NCBI GenBank assembly: GCA_013297865.1
Contig: JAAFIP010000011.1
Span: forward strand, 81,326 to 145,325
Source: Polaromonas sp.
GTDB taxonomy: Bacteria > Pseudomonadota > Gammaproteobacteria > Burkholderiales > Burkholderiaceae_C
Direction of reading: 5' to 3'
DNA length: 64,000 bases
This document shows positions 24,406 to 33,132 of the stretch, piece by piece (position 1 is the first letter of the stretch; each line of letters opens with the position of its first letter). A program made the translations under genes and the position numbers. The notes beneath the pieces are model-generated. The model searched no databases, had not been told where the DNA came from, and worked only from the letters and a program-made list of their open reading frames with translations.

Positions 24406-26013
24406 ATGACCACTACTTCTGCGGTTTTGCGTATCGACAACTTGAGCGTCGCCTTGCCTGCTGGAGCAGACCGCGCCTTGGCGATCGACGATGTTTCGCT
24501 GACCATTGCCGCAGGCAAAACCCTGTGCGTGGTGGGCGAATCGGGCTCCGGCAAATCGGTGATGGCCACGGCGGTGATGGGGCTGCTGGCCAAAGAACTC
24601 AAAGTGGCGGGTGGCCAGATCGCCCTCAACGGCGAGGCGCTGCTGCAAGCCAGCAGCACGCGCCTGCGTGATCTGCGCGGCAAGTCGATGGGCATGGTGT
24701 TTCAGGAGCCGATGACGGCGCTCAACCCGGTGATGCGCTGTGGCGACCAGATTGACGAGCTTTTGAGGACCCATACCGACTGGGAGCCCAATAAAAGATC
24801 GCGGGAGGTGCTATCGATATTGGAGCGCGTCAAGCTGCCCGAGCCAGAGCGTATGGTGCGCAGCTTTCCGCACCAGCTCAGCGGCGGCCAGCGCCAGCGC
24901 ATTGTGATTGCCATGGCAGCGATCTTGAAGCCCGCGCTGCTGATCTGCGACGAACCGACCACTGCGCTGGACGTCACCACGCAAAAAGAAATCCTGCGCT
25001 TGATAGCTGACCTGCAGCGCGAGCAGGGCTGCGCCGTGCTGTTCATCACCCACGACATGGGCGTGGTGGCCGAGATTGCCGACCAGGTGCTGGTGATGCA
25101 CCAGGGCCGTGCGGTGGAGTATGGTGAGGCAACCCAAGTGCTGCGCCACGCCACGGCAGACTACACCAAAATGCTGCTGGCTGCAGTGCCCAGCATGACC
25201 CCGCCGCCCGCCAAACCCGCGCCTACGGGTGAGCCGCGCGTGCGCGCTCACGGCGTCGGCAAAACCTACTCAAGCCGCGACTGGCTGGGCCGCGCCCGCC
25301 ACACCCAGGCCCTGCAAGACGCTGCGCTGGAGGTGTGCGCGGGCGAAACGTTGGGCATCGTGGGCGAGTCGGGCAGCGGCAAGTCCACGCTGGCGCGCTG
25401 CATCATCCGCTTGATTGACCCAACCGTGGGCCAGCTGTATTGGGGCGCTGACAAGGTGTGCACACTGCCCGAGAGCCAGCTGCGCCCGCTGCGCTCGCAC
25501 ATCCAGGTGGTGTTTCAGGACCCGAATCGCTCGCTCAACCCACGGCGAAAGGTGGGTGACAGCATCATGGAGGGTGCTATTAATTTTGGAGCTACTCCCG
25601 CGATTGCTCAGGCGCTTGCAGAGCAGTTGATGCAGCAAGTGCGGTTGCCGGTGGAGAGTTTGCAGCGCTACCCCAGCCAGTTCAGCGGCGGCCAGCGTCA
25701 GCGCCTGGCGATAGCCCGCGCACTGGCCTGCAAGCCGCAGGTGCTGGTGGCTGACGAGGCGGTGAGTGCGCTGGACGTGAGCGTGCAGGCGCAGATTTTG
25801 AAGCTGCTGCGCGAAGTGCAGGCCGAGCTGGGCCTGGGCTTGCTGTTTATCACACACGACTTGCGCGTAGCCGCGCAGCTGTGCGACCGTGTGATCGTGA
25901 TGCACCAAGGGCGCATTGTGGAGCAGGGCACGACCGGTGCCTTGTATGCCAACCCGCAGCAGGACTACACGCGTACCTTGTTTGCTGCTGCGCCTAAGGA
26001 GATTGGCGCTTAG
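24406..26013 (+). CDS. peptide ABC transporter ATPase, fused DppD-DppF type
   Basis: A 535-residue protein containing two complete ABC ATPase domains, as in GsiA-like transporters. Domain 1 has GESGSGKS, the signature LSGGQRQRI, Walker B LLICDEPTTALD and HDMGVV; domain 2 has GESGSGKS, FSGGQRQRLAIARAL, VLVADEAVSALD and HDLRVAAQ. Oligopeptide-transporter C-terminal extensions occur after each domain. One protein thus provides both ATPase halves for the two permeases. Two diverged family A repeat copies occur in the coding sequence, one in each half. Confidence 0.93.
   Translation: MTTTSAVLRIDNLSVALPAGADRALAIDDVSLTIAAGKTLCVVGESGSGKSVMATAVMGLLAKELKVAGGQIALNGEALLQASSTRLRDLRGKSMGMVFQEPMTALNPVMRCGDQIDELLRTHTDWEPNKRSREVLSILERVKLPEPERMVRSFPHQLSGGQRQRIVIAMAAILKPALLICDEPTTALDVTTQKEILRLIADLQREQGCAVLFITHDMGVVAEIADQVLVMHQGRAVEYGEATQVLRHATADYTKMLLAAVPSMTPPPAKPAPTGEPRVRAHGVGKTYSSRDWLGRARHTQALQDAALEVCAGETLGIVGESGSGKSTLARCIIRLIDPTVGQLYWGADKVCTLPESQLRPLRSHIQVVFQDPNRSLNPRRKVGDSIMEGAINFGATPAIAQALAEQLMQQVRLPVESLQRYPSQFSGGQRQRLAIARALACKPQVLVADEAVSALDVSVQAQILKLLREVQAELGLGLLFITHDLRVAAQLCDRVIVMHQGRIVEQGTTGALYANPQQDYTRTLFAAAPKEIGA
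24783..24823 (+). repeat. family A repeat, copy 4, degenerate (inside ATPase gene)
   Basis: GAGCCCAATAAAAGATCGCG then GGAGGTGCTATCGATATTGG aligns with the family core with several substitutions. It is read in a third frame as EPNKRSREVLSIL, unlike the other coding copies. Confidence 0.6.
25574..25612 (-). repeat. family A repeat, copy 5, degenerate (inside ATPase gene)
   Basis: On the minus strand GCAATCGCGGGAGTAGCTCC then AAAATTAATAGC resembles the family core. The ATPase gene reads the other strand as AINFGATPAIAQALA, the same frame as copies 3 and 11. It is the most diverged copy. Confidence 0.5.
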
Positions 26014-26075
26014 GTAGGGGAGCGGCTTTGATCTGCGCTTTCGTTTCCGTCTTTGTTCCGTTCTGTGCTCGCCGT

Positions 26076-26159
26076 GGCACTTGGTGTGCACAGCTCCGCG
26101 GCTGTCCTCCGCCCTTCGGGCTCCCCCTTGATGCCGCTGCGCTGTGCACACCAAGCGCC
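26076..26159 (+). repeat. family B hairpin repeat, copy 3
   Basis: Outer arms GGCACTTGGTGTGCACAGC and GCTGTGCACACCAAGCGCC are complementary except at one position. The core keeps CTCCGCGGCTGTC and CCTTGATGCCGCTGC, but the inner palindrome is replaced by CGCCCTTCGGG. It is the left member of a second inverted pair in the 524-bp space 26014-26537, where I see no gene. Confidence 0.75.
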
Positions 26160-26271
26160 AGGGCTGCGTAGGGGAAGTGTTAGGGCGGAACCGTGGACCG
26201 CAAGGCACTTCGCGAGAACAGGATGGTGGTCGAGGTAAGGCAGTGGATCATCTACCTTGGTCGCTATAGCT

Positions 26272-26366
26272 GGTCGGCGGTGTGCTCAGCGCAGCGGCAT
26301 CAAGGAGGAGCAGGCGGCCCTAGGCCGCCGCGGGGGACAGCCGCGGAGCTGAGTACGCCGTCGGCC
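26272..26366 (-). repeat. family B hairpin repeat, copy 4
   Basis: Outer arms GGTCGGCGGTGTGCTCAGC and GCTGAGTACGCCGTCGGCC pair throughout if G-U pairs are allowed. The core contains GCAGCGGCATCAAGGAGGAG and GGCGGCCCTAGGCCGCC. It lies 112 bp from copy 3, close to the 116-bp spacing of copies 1 and 2, and both pairs are followed by CCCGTACAAAACG. Confidence 0.78.
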
Positions 26367-26537
26367 GACTCCCGTACAAAACGTCGCGCGTGCCAGTTGA
26401 AATCATTGAGAGCAAGTTAATCCAGAACCAAGCAAACCAAGGGCAAACCCCGCCGCACTAAACCCACCCACAGGTAAACTACAAACTCGAACCAAACACT
26501 CCAGACTACAACAGTTCCTTCAAAAAAGAATGAGAGC

Positions 26538-28118
26538 TTGACATTGAACATCCTCATCGCTGGCTACCAGCACGAAACCAACACCTTTGCGCCTACGCTG
26601 GCCGGCTGGGACGCTTTTACCGCAGGCCATACCTTCCCCGCTTACCGGCGCGGCCCGGGCATGGCCGCTTCGTTTGCGGGGGTGAATATTCCTGTGGGCG
26701 GTTTCATTGCCGCTGCGCAAGAGCAGGGCTGGCATTTGGTGGAGTCGGTCTGGGCCGGAGCCACGCCGTCCAGCTATGTGACAGCAGACGCGTTTGACCG
26801 CATTGCCAGCGAGATTGTGCAGGATGTACAACAGGCCATGACGAGCGGCCTAGATGCGATCTACCTGGACCTGCACGGCGCGGCGGTGGCGCAGAATGCC
26901 GACGACAGCGAAGGCGAGCTGCTGGCGCGCATTCGGGCTGTCACAGGCGATGCGCTGCCTATCGTCTGCAGCCTGGACCTGCATGCCAACGTGACCGAGC
27001 GCATGCTTGCGCTCAGCGACGCACTGGTCAGCTACCGTACCTACCCGCATGTGGACATGGCCGACACGGGCCGCCTTGCCGCCCAGCTGCTGGCGCGGCG
27101 CGTGCAGCGCGGTGCGCGTGAGACATTGCATTTCCAGCGCTTTCCCTATCTGATCCCGCTGAACTCGCAAAGCACCTGGATGCAGCCTGCCGGGCGCATT
27201 TACGATGAGCTCACCACGCTGGACGCGCAGCATGGCACGGTGCTGAGCTTTTGCATGGGCTTTCCGGCGGCCGACTTTGCAGAGTGCGCGCCGATGGTCT
27301 GGGGCTATGGCGACGCGGCGCAGCCCGCGGTTAACGCGCTCTATGCCAGCGCCGTGCCCGCTGCGCAGTGGGACCCGGGCGTGAAGGCGCTGCGCGAGGC
27401 CGTGGCCACGGCGATGGAGCGCGCCAGCCACAGCAGCCAGCCCATCGTCATTGCCGACACGCAGGACAACCCTGGCGCGGGCGGCGACAGCAACACCACT
27501 GGCGTGCTGCACGAGCTGCTGCGCCAGGGCGCTGGCCAGCGCTTTCCCGGCAAAGTGGTCGTGGGCATGGTGTTTGACCCCCACGCCGCCCAGCAGGCCC
27601 ATGCGGTGATGCCTGTTTCTATAACAAATCAGGCTGCAGCCCAACAAAATATCGCGGGGGCAGCTATTAAAACCATAGTGACCTCGGTGGGTAAAGCCGT
27701 GCCTACTTTCACTGGCCAGCCCAGTGATCCGCCCGTGCAGGGGGAGTGGACGGTGGAATGCACCAGTGACGGCAGCTGCGTCTACACCGGCCCCATGATG
27801 ACCGGCGTGACCGCCCGCATGGGCCCCAGCGCCGCGCTGCGCATCGACGGCATCCGCGTGGCCGTGGTCAGCGGCAAAGCCCAGTTGCTGGACCGCCAGC
27901 TACTGCGTATGGTGGGCATCGTGCCCGAGGACATGAAAATCATCGTCGTCAAAAGCTCTAACCATTTTCGCGCCGACTTCACGCCCTTGGTGGCTGACCC
28001 GGCGCAGGACATTATTGTGGTCAAAGCTGCGGGGCCGATGGCTGCTGACCCGGCAGATTTGCCATGGAAAAAACTGGTGGTGTTGGCTGGGTTGCCTGTT
28101 GACTTGCCTCTCAAGTGA
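26538..28118 (+). CDS. M81 family metallopeptidase (MlrC-like)
   Basis: A 526-residue protein of the microcystinase C family, zinc enzymes that hydrolyse small peptides. Likely metal ligands are in GYQHETNTFAPT, YLDLHGAAVA and CSLDLHANVTE; AQTDNPG-like ADTQDNPGAGGDSNTTG is the other family motif. There is no ATG in frame at the right place: TTG at 26538 or 26544 is the probable start. About residues 360-382 are encoded by a family A repeat in place of a loop. It follows the peptide transporter genes and probably degrades the imported peptides. Confidence 0.88.
   Translation: MTLNILIAGYQHETNTFAPTLAGWDAFTAGHTFPAYRRGPGMAASFAGVNIPVGGFIAAAQEQGWHLVESVWAGATPSSYVTADAFDRIASEIVQDVQQAMTSGLDAIYLDLHGAAVAQNADDSEGELLARIRAVTGDALPIVCSLDLHANVTERMLALSDALVSYRTYPHVDMADTGRLAAQLLARRVQRGARETLHFQRFPYLIPLNSQSTWMQPAGRIYDELTTLDAQHGTVLSFCMGFPAADFAECAPMVWGYGDAAQPAVNALYASAVPAAQWDPGVKALREAVATAMERASHSSQPIVIADTQDNPGAGGDSNTTGVLHELLRQGAGQRFPGKVVVGMVFDPHAAQQAHAVMPVSITNQAAAQQNIAGAAIKTIVTSVGKAVPTFTGQPSDPPVQGEWTVECTSDGSCVYTGPMMTGVTARMGPSAALRIDGIRVAVVSGKAQLLDRQLLRMVGIVPEDMKIIVVKSSNHFRADFTPLVADPAQDIIVVKAAGPMAADPADLPWKKLVVLAGLPVDLPLK
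27616..27681 (+). repeat. family A repeat, copy 6 (inside mlrC-like gene)
   Basis: GCAGCCCAACAAAATATCGC then GGGGGCAGCTATTAAAACC is the core, preceded by TTTCTATAACAAATCAGGCT. It is read as AAAQQNIAGAAIKTIV. The codon that is TAG in intergenic copies is CAA. Confidence 0.88.
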
Positions 28119-28148
28119 GTCGATAGGAGAGGGCGAAAGCGGACTTGG

Positions 28149-28333
28149 CCGGACGCGAAGGACGCGAAAGTTACGCGAAGGACGCAAAAGAAAACCAAGA
28201 AAGAAAACCAAAAAGAAAATTAAAAAGAAGAATTCAAAAAACCAAATAGAAAATAAAAAAGATATAAAAACAAAACTTGGAATTCATGTATTTTTGGTTT
28301 TATTTTTATCTTTTTCGCGTCCTTCGCGTCCGG
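28149..28333. repeat. family C fold-back element, copy 1
   Basis: About 185 bp bounded by CCGGACGCGAAGGACGCGAA on the left and its near complement CGCGTCCTTCGCGTCCGG on the right, with an A-rich then T-rich centre that is itself partly self-complementary. The 301-bp space between the mlrC-like gene and the second amidase contains only this element and the tandem repeats after it. Confidence 0.8.
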
Positions 28334-28400
28334 TACCCGCATTCGGACCGGTGCCCGTGTTCAGCCCAGTACCCGTATTCAATCGATACCCGTGTTCAAT
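28331..28400 (+). repeat. four 17-18-bp tandem repeats before the second amidase
   Basis: Units are CGGTACCCGCATTCGGAC, CGGTGCCCGTGTTCAGCC, CAGTACCCGTATTCAAT and CGATACCCGTGTTCAAT. They fill the space between the fold-back element and the amidase ribosome site. Confidence 0.65.
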
Positions 28401-28419
28401 TTTCAGGAGTCATAAAACC

Positions 28420-29838
28420 ATGGCAACGAACCTAGCCGACTGCACTGCCACCGAGCTGCTGTCTTTGTACCAATCCGGCCAAGCTTCCCCGGTCGAGGCG
28501 CATGCTGCTGTGATGCAGCGGATTGAGCAGTTGAACCCTGTTTTGAAAGCCTATTGCCATTTAGCCCATGAGGAATCAAAGCGCTCAGCTATTCAAAGTG
28601 AAGCGGCTTGGGTAGCGCACCGCCAGAGCGGCAGCGCGGTGCGGGCGCTGGAAGGGGTGCCTACTTCGATCAAGGATTTGATTCTGACGCGGGGCATGCC
28701 CACCCTGCGTGGCAGCCATACGGTGGACGAAAACCAGGCTTGGGATGTGGACGCTCCCGCCACTGCGCGCCTGCGCGATGCGGGCTGCGTGATTCTGGGC
28801 AAGACCAGCACCCCCGAGTTTGGCTGCAAGGGCGAGACCAACTCTCCGCGCACCGGCATCACCCGCAACCCGTGGGACACGACTAAAACGCCTGGCGGCT
28901 CCAGCGGCGGCACGGCTGCAGCTGTGGCTGCGGGCATGGGGCCGCTGTCGGTGGGCACCGACGGGGCGGGCAGCGTGCGCATTCCGGCGGCGTTTTGCGG
29001 CAACTTTGGCCTCAAGCCCAGCTTTGGCCGTGTGCCCGCCTATCCACTGTCGCCCTTTGGCAGCGTAGCCCATCTGGGGCCGCACACCATGAGCGTGGAG
29101 GACGCCGCCCGCATGATGAACGTGATGGCCCAGCCCGACGCCCGCGACTGGACCTCGCTGCCCTATGACGGTGTGAACTATCTGCAAGACCTGGACAAAG
29201 GCGTTAAAGGCCTGCGCATCGCGTATTCGCCCACCCTGGGCTTTGCCACCAACATCCACCCCGAGATCGTCGCCGCCGTACAGCAGGCGGCCCGGCAGTT
29301 GGAGGCGCTGGGAGCCATCGTTGAGCAGGTAGACCCCGGCTTTGAAGACCCGCTGGAAATCACCACCGGGCTGTGGTTCGTAGGCGCCTGGACGGTGTGG
29401 AACACCTTAAGCCACGCCCAGCAGGCCGTGACCGACCCTGACTTTCAGGCCGAGGCCGAGCTGGGCGGCAAGCTTAGTGCCCTGGATGTCCAGCGCCTGC
29501 ACCTGCAGCGCGGCGCTTTGGGCAGCCATATGCGCCAGTTCATGCAGCGCTATGACCTGCTGCTCACGCCGGCAGTGTCCATCCCCGCCTTTGAGGCCCG
29601 GCCCGCAGGCCATTCGCCAATGGACGCGCAGGCCATGCTGAGCTGGACACCGTTCAGCTACCCGTTCAACCTCACCCAGCAGCCCGCCTGCTCCATCCCC
29701 TGCGGCCTCACGCAAGCGGGCCTGCCCATAGGCCTGCAGCTGGTCGGCCCCATGTTTGGCGACGCCCTGGTGCTGCGCGCCGCCCGCGCCTACGAGACGG
29801 TCAACCCCATCCCCCGGCCCGCGTTGAACAGGGCATGA
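28420..29838 (+). CDS. amidase
   Basis: A 472-residue amidase-signature enzyme: catalytic lysine in TSIKDLILTRG, the serine-rich TPGGSSGGTAAAVAAG, and SIPCGLTQAGLPIGLQLVGP near the C-terminus. The substrate is unknown. The ATG at 28420 has CAGGAG upstream; a longer in-frame extension only translates the fold-back repeat and is rejected. It overlaps the next small gene by four bases (ATGA). With the other amidase and the MlrC-like enzyme it forms a peptide or amide catabolism set around the ABC transporter. Confidence 0.92.
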   Translation: MATNLADCTATELLSLYQSGQASPVEAHAAVMQRIEQLNPVLKAYCHLAHEESKRSAIQSEAAWVAHRQSGSAVRALEGVPTSIKDLILTRGMPTLRGSHTVDENQAWDVDAPATARLRDAGCVILGKTSTPEFGCKGETNSPRTGITRNPWDTTKTPGGSSGGTAAAVAAGMGPLSVGTDGAGSVRIPAAFCGNFGLKPSFGRVPAYPLSPFGSVAHLGPHTMSVEDAARMMNVMAQPDARDWTSLPYDGVNYLQDLDKGVKGLRIAYSPTLGFATNIHPEIVAAVQQAARQLEALGAIVEQVDPGFEDPLEITTGLWFVGAWTVWNTLSHAQQAVTDPDFQAEAELGGKLSALDVQRLHLQRGALGSHMRQFMQRYDLLLTPAVSIPAFEARPAGHSPMDAQAMLSWTPFSYPFNLTQQPACSIPCGLTQAGLPIGLQLVGPMFGDALVLRAARAYETVNPIPRPALNRA

Positions 29839-30284
29839 AAGCCCTTACCCCACTGCTGCTGGTGAGCCTGCGCACCCTGCAGTGGCTGTGGGCGCTGCCG
29901 CTCACGCTGTGTGGCCTGCCGCTCTGGCTGGCAGCGGCGCTGCAGCAGCGGTTTTATGCATCAAAAAGGCCGCTAGCCCAATGGAATATCGCGGGAGCAG
30001 CTCCTGTATTCATAGCGCATAGCCCCTTGATCGCCTGGCTGCTGGAGCACCACCCCTTCGGCCCCATGGATGCCATGGCCATTGGCTGCTGCGTGCTAGC
30101 GCGCAACCAGGCCAGTTTGCAGCGCACCCTGGCCCACGAGCAGGTGCATGTGCACCAAGCCTTGCAATGGGGGCCCCTGTTTCCGCTGGCCTATGCGGCC
30201 TGCAGCGCATGGGCTTGGTCACATGGTGGCTGTGCCTATGCCGATAACTATTTTGAACGGCAGGCGCGCCGGGCTGACATCTAG
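29835..30284 (+). CDS. small membrane-associated HEXXH protein, unknown function
   Basis: A 149-residue protein with an N-terminal hydrophobic stretch (about residues 8-37), then HPFGPMDAMAIGCCVLARN, a zinc-metalloprotease-like HEQVH (101-105) in AHEQVHVHQALQWGPLFPL, and NYFERQARR near the end, where E141 could be a third ligand. Proteases of other families use the same layout, but no activity is established for this type. It is translationally coupled to the amidase. Residues about 39-62 come from a family A repeat, in the segment joining the hydrophobic N-terminus to the conserved part. Confidence 0.75.
   Translation: MKALTPLLLVSLRTLQWLWALPLTLCGLPLWLAAALQQRFYASKRPLAQWNIAGAAPVFIAHSPLIAWLLEHHPFGPMDAMAIGCCVLARNQASLQRTLAHEQVHVHQALQWGPLFPLAYAACSAWAWSHGGCAYADNYFERQARRADI
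29951..30018 (+). repeat. family A repeat, copy 7 (inside HEXXH gene)
   Basis: GCTAGCCCAATGGAATATCG then CGGGAGCAGCTCCTGTATTC is the core. It is read as LAQWNIAGAAPVFIA, with TGG at the position that is TAG in intergenic copies. Confidence 0.9.
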
Positions 30285-30493
30285 ATAATGTCGCCCAGGC
30301 GTCAGTGGTGATGACGCAACTTGACTGCGAAATGTTGCGCATTCTCCACGCGCCAAACCGTTAACTTTGTCTGCTATTCAACATTCGACGCAGTAATTCA
30401 GTGTGCCAGGCTTTAAGCAGCCTGACGAGGCGCTATGCTCTCGCTTTGCCTGCCTGGACCTGGCTGTGAGTTGTTGGATGATGGAGTAAAAGT

Positions 30494-31588
30494 ATGCGGT
30501 GGTTATCGAGAATGCAAGCCTGGAACGCAACCCAGCCAGCGCCAGAATATATGCAGCCTGAATCGTCCAGCCTGGCGCGGCTGGTGCCACGCAAGTTTGA
30601 CAGCCTGGAGGTGTGGCTGCTGCTGTTTTGCGGTGGCTACGGCTTGGTGGTGTGTATCACCGCGCTGGGCGGCGCGCGCGATGCCGCGCTGGCATGCGTG
30701 GCCTTGCTGTGCATGGCGGTGTGGCGGCGTTTCAACCCTGCGCGCACGCAGACCCAGTGGGCGGTGGGCGCGGCGGTGGTGCTGCTGATCGTGGCCTGGA
30801 TCTATGCCGCCCCACGCAGTGGTGGCAGCACCGGGCCTTTCCTGTTTTTACTGCTGGTTCTGTCGATCAGCTATCCGCTGCTGATGGACGCCCCGGCAGT
30901 GGGTCTGTTTACACTGGCCTTGCTTGGGCTGTACTACGGCACAGGCTGGCACCGCAGCAGCAGCATGCCGCTGGAGATTTTCTATCTGCGCGGCTTGCTG
31001 ATCACCGGCTTGGCCCTGCTGTCCTGGCGTTTTGGTGCAGTGCTGCGCCAGGCCGAGCTGTCGATAGACTCGTTGCGCCGTGACAGCGCCAGCTTGGCCT
31101 ATAACGAGCACGGATTGGCGCGCTATGGCGCGCGCTATCTGCACAACTGCGCTATGCAGATGCAGCCTTGCACCTTGGTGCTGATGCCCCTGCCGCATGA
31201 TTGGTATGCTGCTTTGGACCCTGCTTCGCGCGGCAGCGAGCACTCCGCCGTGCGCAGCCTCAAAATGCAAAACCGCGCTCTGCGCGACATGGCGCTGCAC
31301 CTGACGCTGGCTTTGCCACCCGATGCCGTGGTCTCGCGCAACCCGCAGGGCGACTGGGTGGCCTTGGTGCCGTGGCTGGAGCCGCATACTGTGCTCAACC
31401 GGCTGGAGCTGGCTTTTGGCCGGCCCATGCAGCTGCCTTTTGGCCCCAAGGAAGACGAGATGTTTGCGGTGATCACCCCTTGCGCTGTGGCCAGCCGGGG
31501 CGAGAGCGACACGGTGGAAAGCCTGCTGGCCCGCGCTCAGGACATCTGGCTGCGCGGTGTGCGCACCGGCGCCGTGGACCACCAGTAA
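30494..31588 (+). CDS. membrane protein with degenerate GGDEF domain
   Basis: A 364-residue protein with six probable membrane segments up to about residue 180, followed by a domain laid out like a diguanylate cyclase. Where active enzymes have GGDEF, this one has NPQGDWVALVPWLE (about residues 282-295), and the usual DxLTxLxNR start is replaced by DSASLAYNEHGLARYGARYL. It is therefore unlikely to make cyclic di-GMP; it may bind nucleotide or act structurally. The gene stands alone, with 209 bp upstream that show no clear promoter, and ends before a strong terminator. Confidence 0.7.
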   Translation: MRWLSRMQAWNATQPAPEYMQPESSSLARLVPRKFDSLEVWLLLFCGGYGLVVCITALGGARDAALACVALLCMAVWRRFNPARTQTQWAVGAAVVLLIVAWIYAAPRSGGSTGPFLFLLLVLSISYPLLMDAPAVGLFTLALLGLYYGTGWHRSSSMPLEIFYLRGLLITGLALLSWRFGAVLRQAELSIDSLRRDSASLAYNEHGLARYGARYLHNCAMQMQPCTLVLMPLPHDWYAALDPASRGSEHSAVRSLKMQNRALRDMALHLTLALPPDAVVSRNPQGDWVALVPWLEPHTVLNRLELAFGRPMQLPFGPKEDEMFAVITPCAVASRGESDTVESLLARAQDIWLRGVRTGAVDHQ

Positions 31589-31606
31589 CTCGACGCCCTT
31601 CAAAGC

Positions 31607-31640
31607 AAAAGGCCCAGCGGCGTGAGCTGCTGGGCCTTTT
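31607..31640. terminator. bidirectional rho-independent terminator
   Basis: AAAAGGCCCAGC and GCTGGGCCTTTT form a 12-bp stem, with A-run and T-run on the two sides, between two convergent genes. Confidence 0.85.
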
Positions 31641-31660
31641 GTATCACGGGGTAGGGGAGT

Positions 31661-32167
31661 TTAGCTTTCTGCGGGAATGCGCAGCTTTTGGCCAGGGTAG
31701 ATTTTGTCGGGGTGGCTGAGCATGGGCTTGTTGGCCTCGAAAATCGCCATGTATTTGTTGGCATTGCCGTAATATTCCTTGGCAATGGCGCTCAGCGTAT
31801 CGCCGCGCACCACGTCGTGGTACTGGCTCTCATCGCTGCCATCAGCGGCGCTCATGAGGTTTTCTACTTCGGACACACCGTCCACATTGCCGCAGCACAG
31901 GGTGATTTTCTCCACGGCTTCCATGGTGGGCGCTTCGCCTTGCACAGTGACCTTGCCGCTGGCGCCGTCAAACTCGACAAACAGGCCATTGGCGCCCAGG
32001 TTCTGGCTCTCGATATAGGTTTTGATACCCTGGGCCGCTGCTGCGTTGAGCTCGGCCAATGTGGGCGCTGCGGCCGGATCGGCGGCTGCGGCTTGTGCGG
32101 CCTGCTCCACCTGTTTTTTGCCAAACAGCTTTTCGCCTGCTTCCTTGATAAAACTAAACATGCCCAT
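31661..32167 (-). CDS. kbp: BON-LysM potassium-binding protein (Kbp/YgaU)
   Basis: A 168-residue protein with a short N-terminal lead [18 protein letters not shown], a BON domain (about 55-105, [18 protein letters not shown]) and a C-terminal LysM domain (about 118-166, [20 protein letters not shown]). This is the architecture of E. coli Kbp (YgaU), a cytoplasmic potassium-binding protein. The ATG has AGGAG upstream, so the longer frame from 32197 was not used. It is divergent from coaX. Confidence 0.87.
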   Translation of the reverse strand: MGMFSFIKEAGEKLFGKKQVEQAAQAAAADPAAAPTLAELNAAAAQGIKTYIESQNLGANGLFVEFDGASGKVTVQGEAPTMEAVEKITLCCGNVDGVSEVENLMSAADGSDESQYHDVVRGDTLSAIAKEYYGNANKYMAIFEANKPMLSHPDKIYPGQKLRIPAES

Positions 32168-32309
32168 GGGTTGCTCCTGGTTGGTTGAAAAATGCATTAT
32201 TACTGCGGATGTCGCAGACTGTGCACCCTCAAGTATGCGCGTTTTGTCACCACGCGTGTCAGGATTTGTTTTGCGACGGATTAATGGACACTGCGGTCAT
32301 AATACCGCC

Positions 32310-33107
32310 ATGACTTTTTTGGCACTCGACGTCGGCAATACGCGACTCAAATGGGCTTTGTACGATGCGGCGCGTCCGCGGGCCACGCTGCTGGCCCAGG
32401 GCGCTGAGTTTCTGGAAAACATTGACAAGCTGGCCGACGGCGACTGGAGAGCTGTGGCGCAGCCCGACACCATGCTCGGCTGCATTGTGGCGGGTGATGC
32501 CATCAAGCGGCGCGTGGAGTCGCAACTGGAAGAGCGCTGGGACACGGACGACTATTTCCGCCCGCGCTGGGTGGTGGCCAGTGGCCAGGAGGCGGGCCTG
32601 ACCAATGGCTACGACCATCCGGCCCGCCTGGGCGCAGACCGCTGGGTGGCCATGATCGGTGCCTGGCAGTGGATGCGTTCGCGCCTGGCCGCTGGCGCGC
32701 CGAACCAGCCTTTGGTGGTGGTGATGGTGGGCACAGCGGTGACGGTGGAGGCGGTAGACACCAGCGGCCGGTTTTTGGGTGGGCTGATCCTGCCGGGCCA
32801 CGGCATCATGCTGCGCGCGCTAGAGTCCGGCACAGCGGGCCTGCATGTGCCCACAGGCGAGGTAACCGAGTTTCCCACCAACACCAGCGACGCGCTCACC
32901 AGCGGCGGTACCTATGCCATTGCTGGTGCCGTGCGGCGCATGCACCACCACCTGCACCAGCGCACCGGCGTGTTGCCGCTGGTGGTGATGACGGGCGGCG
33001 CAGGCTGGAAAATGCTGCCCTCCATGGGCATGGAGGTGGAGCTGATCGACAGCCTGATTTTCGACGGCCTGCTGGAGATGGCCTATCTGCGCGCACAGCA
33101 GGGCTAA
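32310..33107 (+). CDS. coaX: type III pantothenate kinase
   Basis: CoaX phosphorylates pantothenate, the first step of coenzyme A synthesis. The 265-residue protein has the ASKHA-fold phosphate motif [12 protein letters not shown] at the N-terminus, [13 protein letters not shown], the phosphate-2 region [26 protein letters not shown] and [10 protein letters not shown]. In many relatives birA lies directly upstream; here a divergent LysM gene does. The ATG at 32310 opens [10 protein letters not shown]. Confidence 0.93.
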   Translation: MTFLALDVGNTRLKWALYDAARPRATLLAQGAEFLENIDKLADGDWRAVAQPDTMLGCIVAGDAIKRRVESQLEERWDTDDYFRPRWVVASGQEAGLTNGYDHPARLGADRWVAMIGAWQWMRSRLAAGAPNQPLVVVMVGTAVTVEAVDTSGRFLGGLILPGHGIMLRALESGTAGLHVPTGEVTEFPTNTSDALTSGGTYAIAGAVRRMHHHLHQRTGVLPLVVMTGGAGWKMLPSMGMEVELIDSLIFDGLLEMAYLRAQQG

Positions 33108-33132
33108 GCTGCGCCAGGCCATGCCCATACCA

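Noticed and set aside
28015..28419. In-frame extension of the second amidase upstream of 28420
   Set aside because: It translates the fold-back repeat and tandem array; CAGGAG and the conserved N-terminus support 28420.
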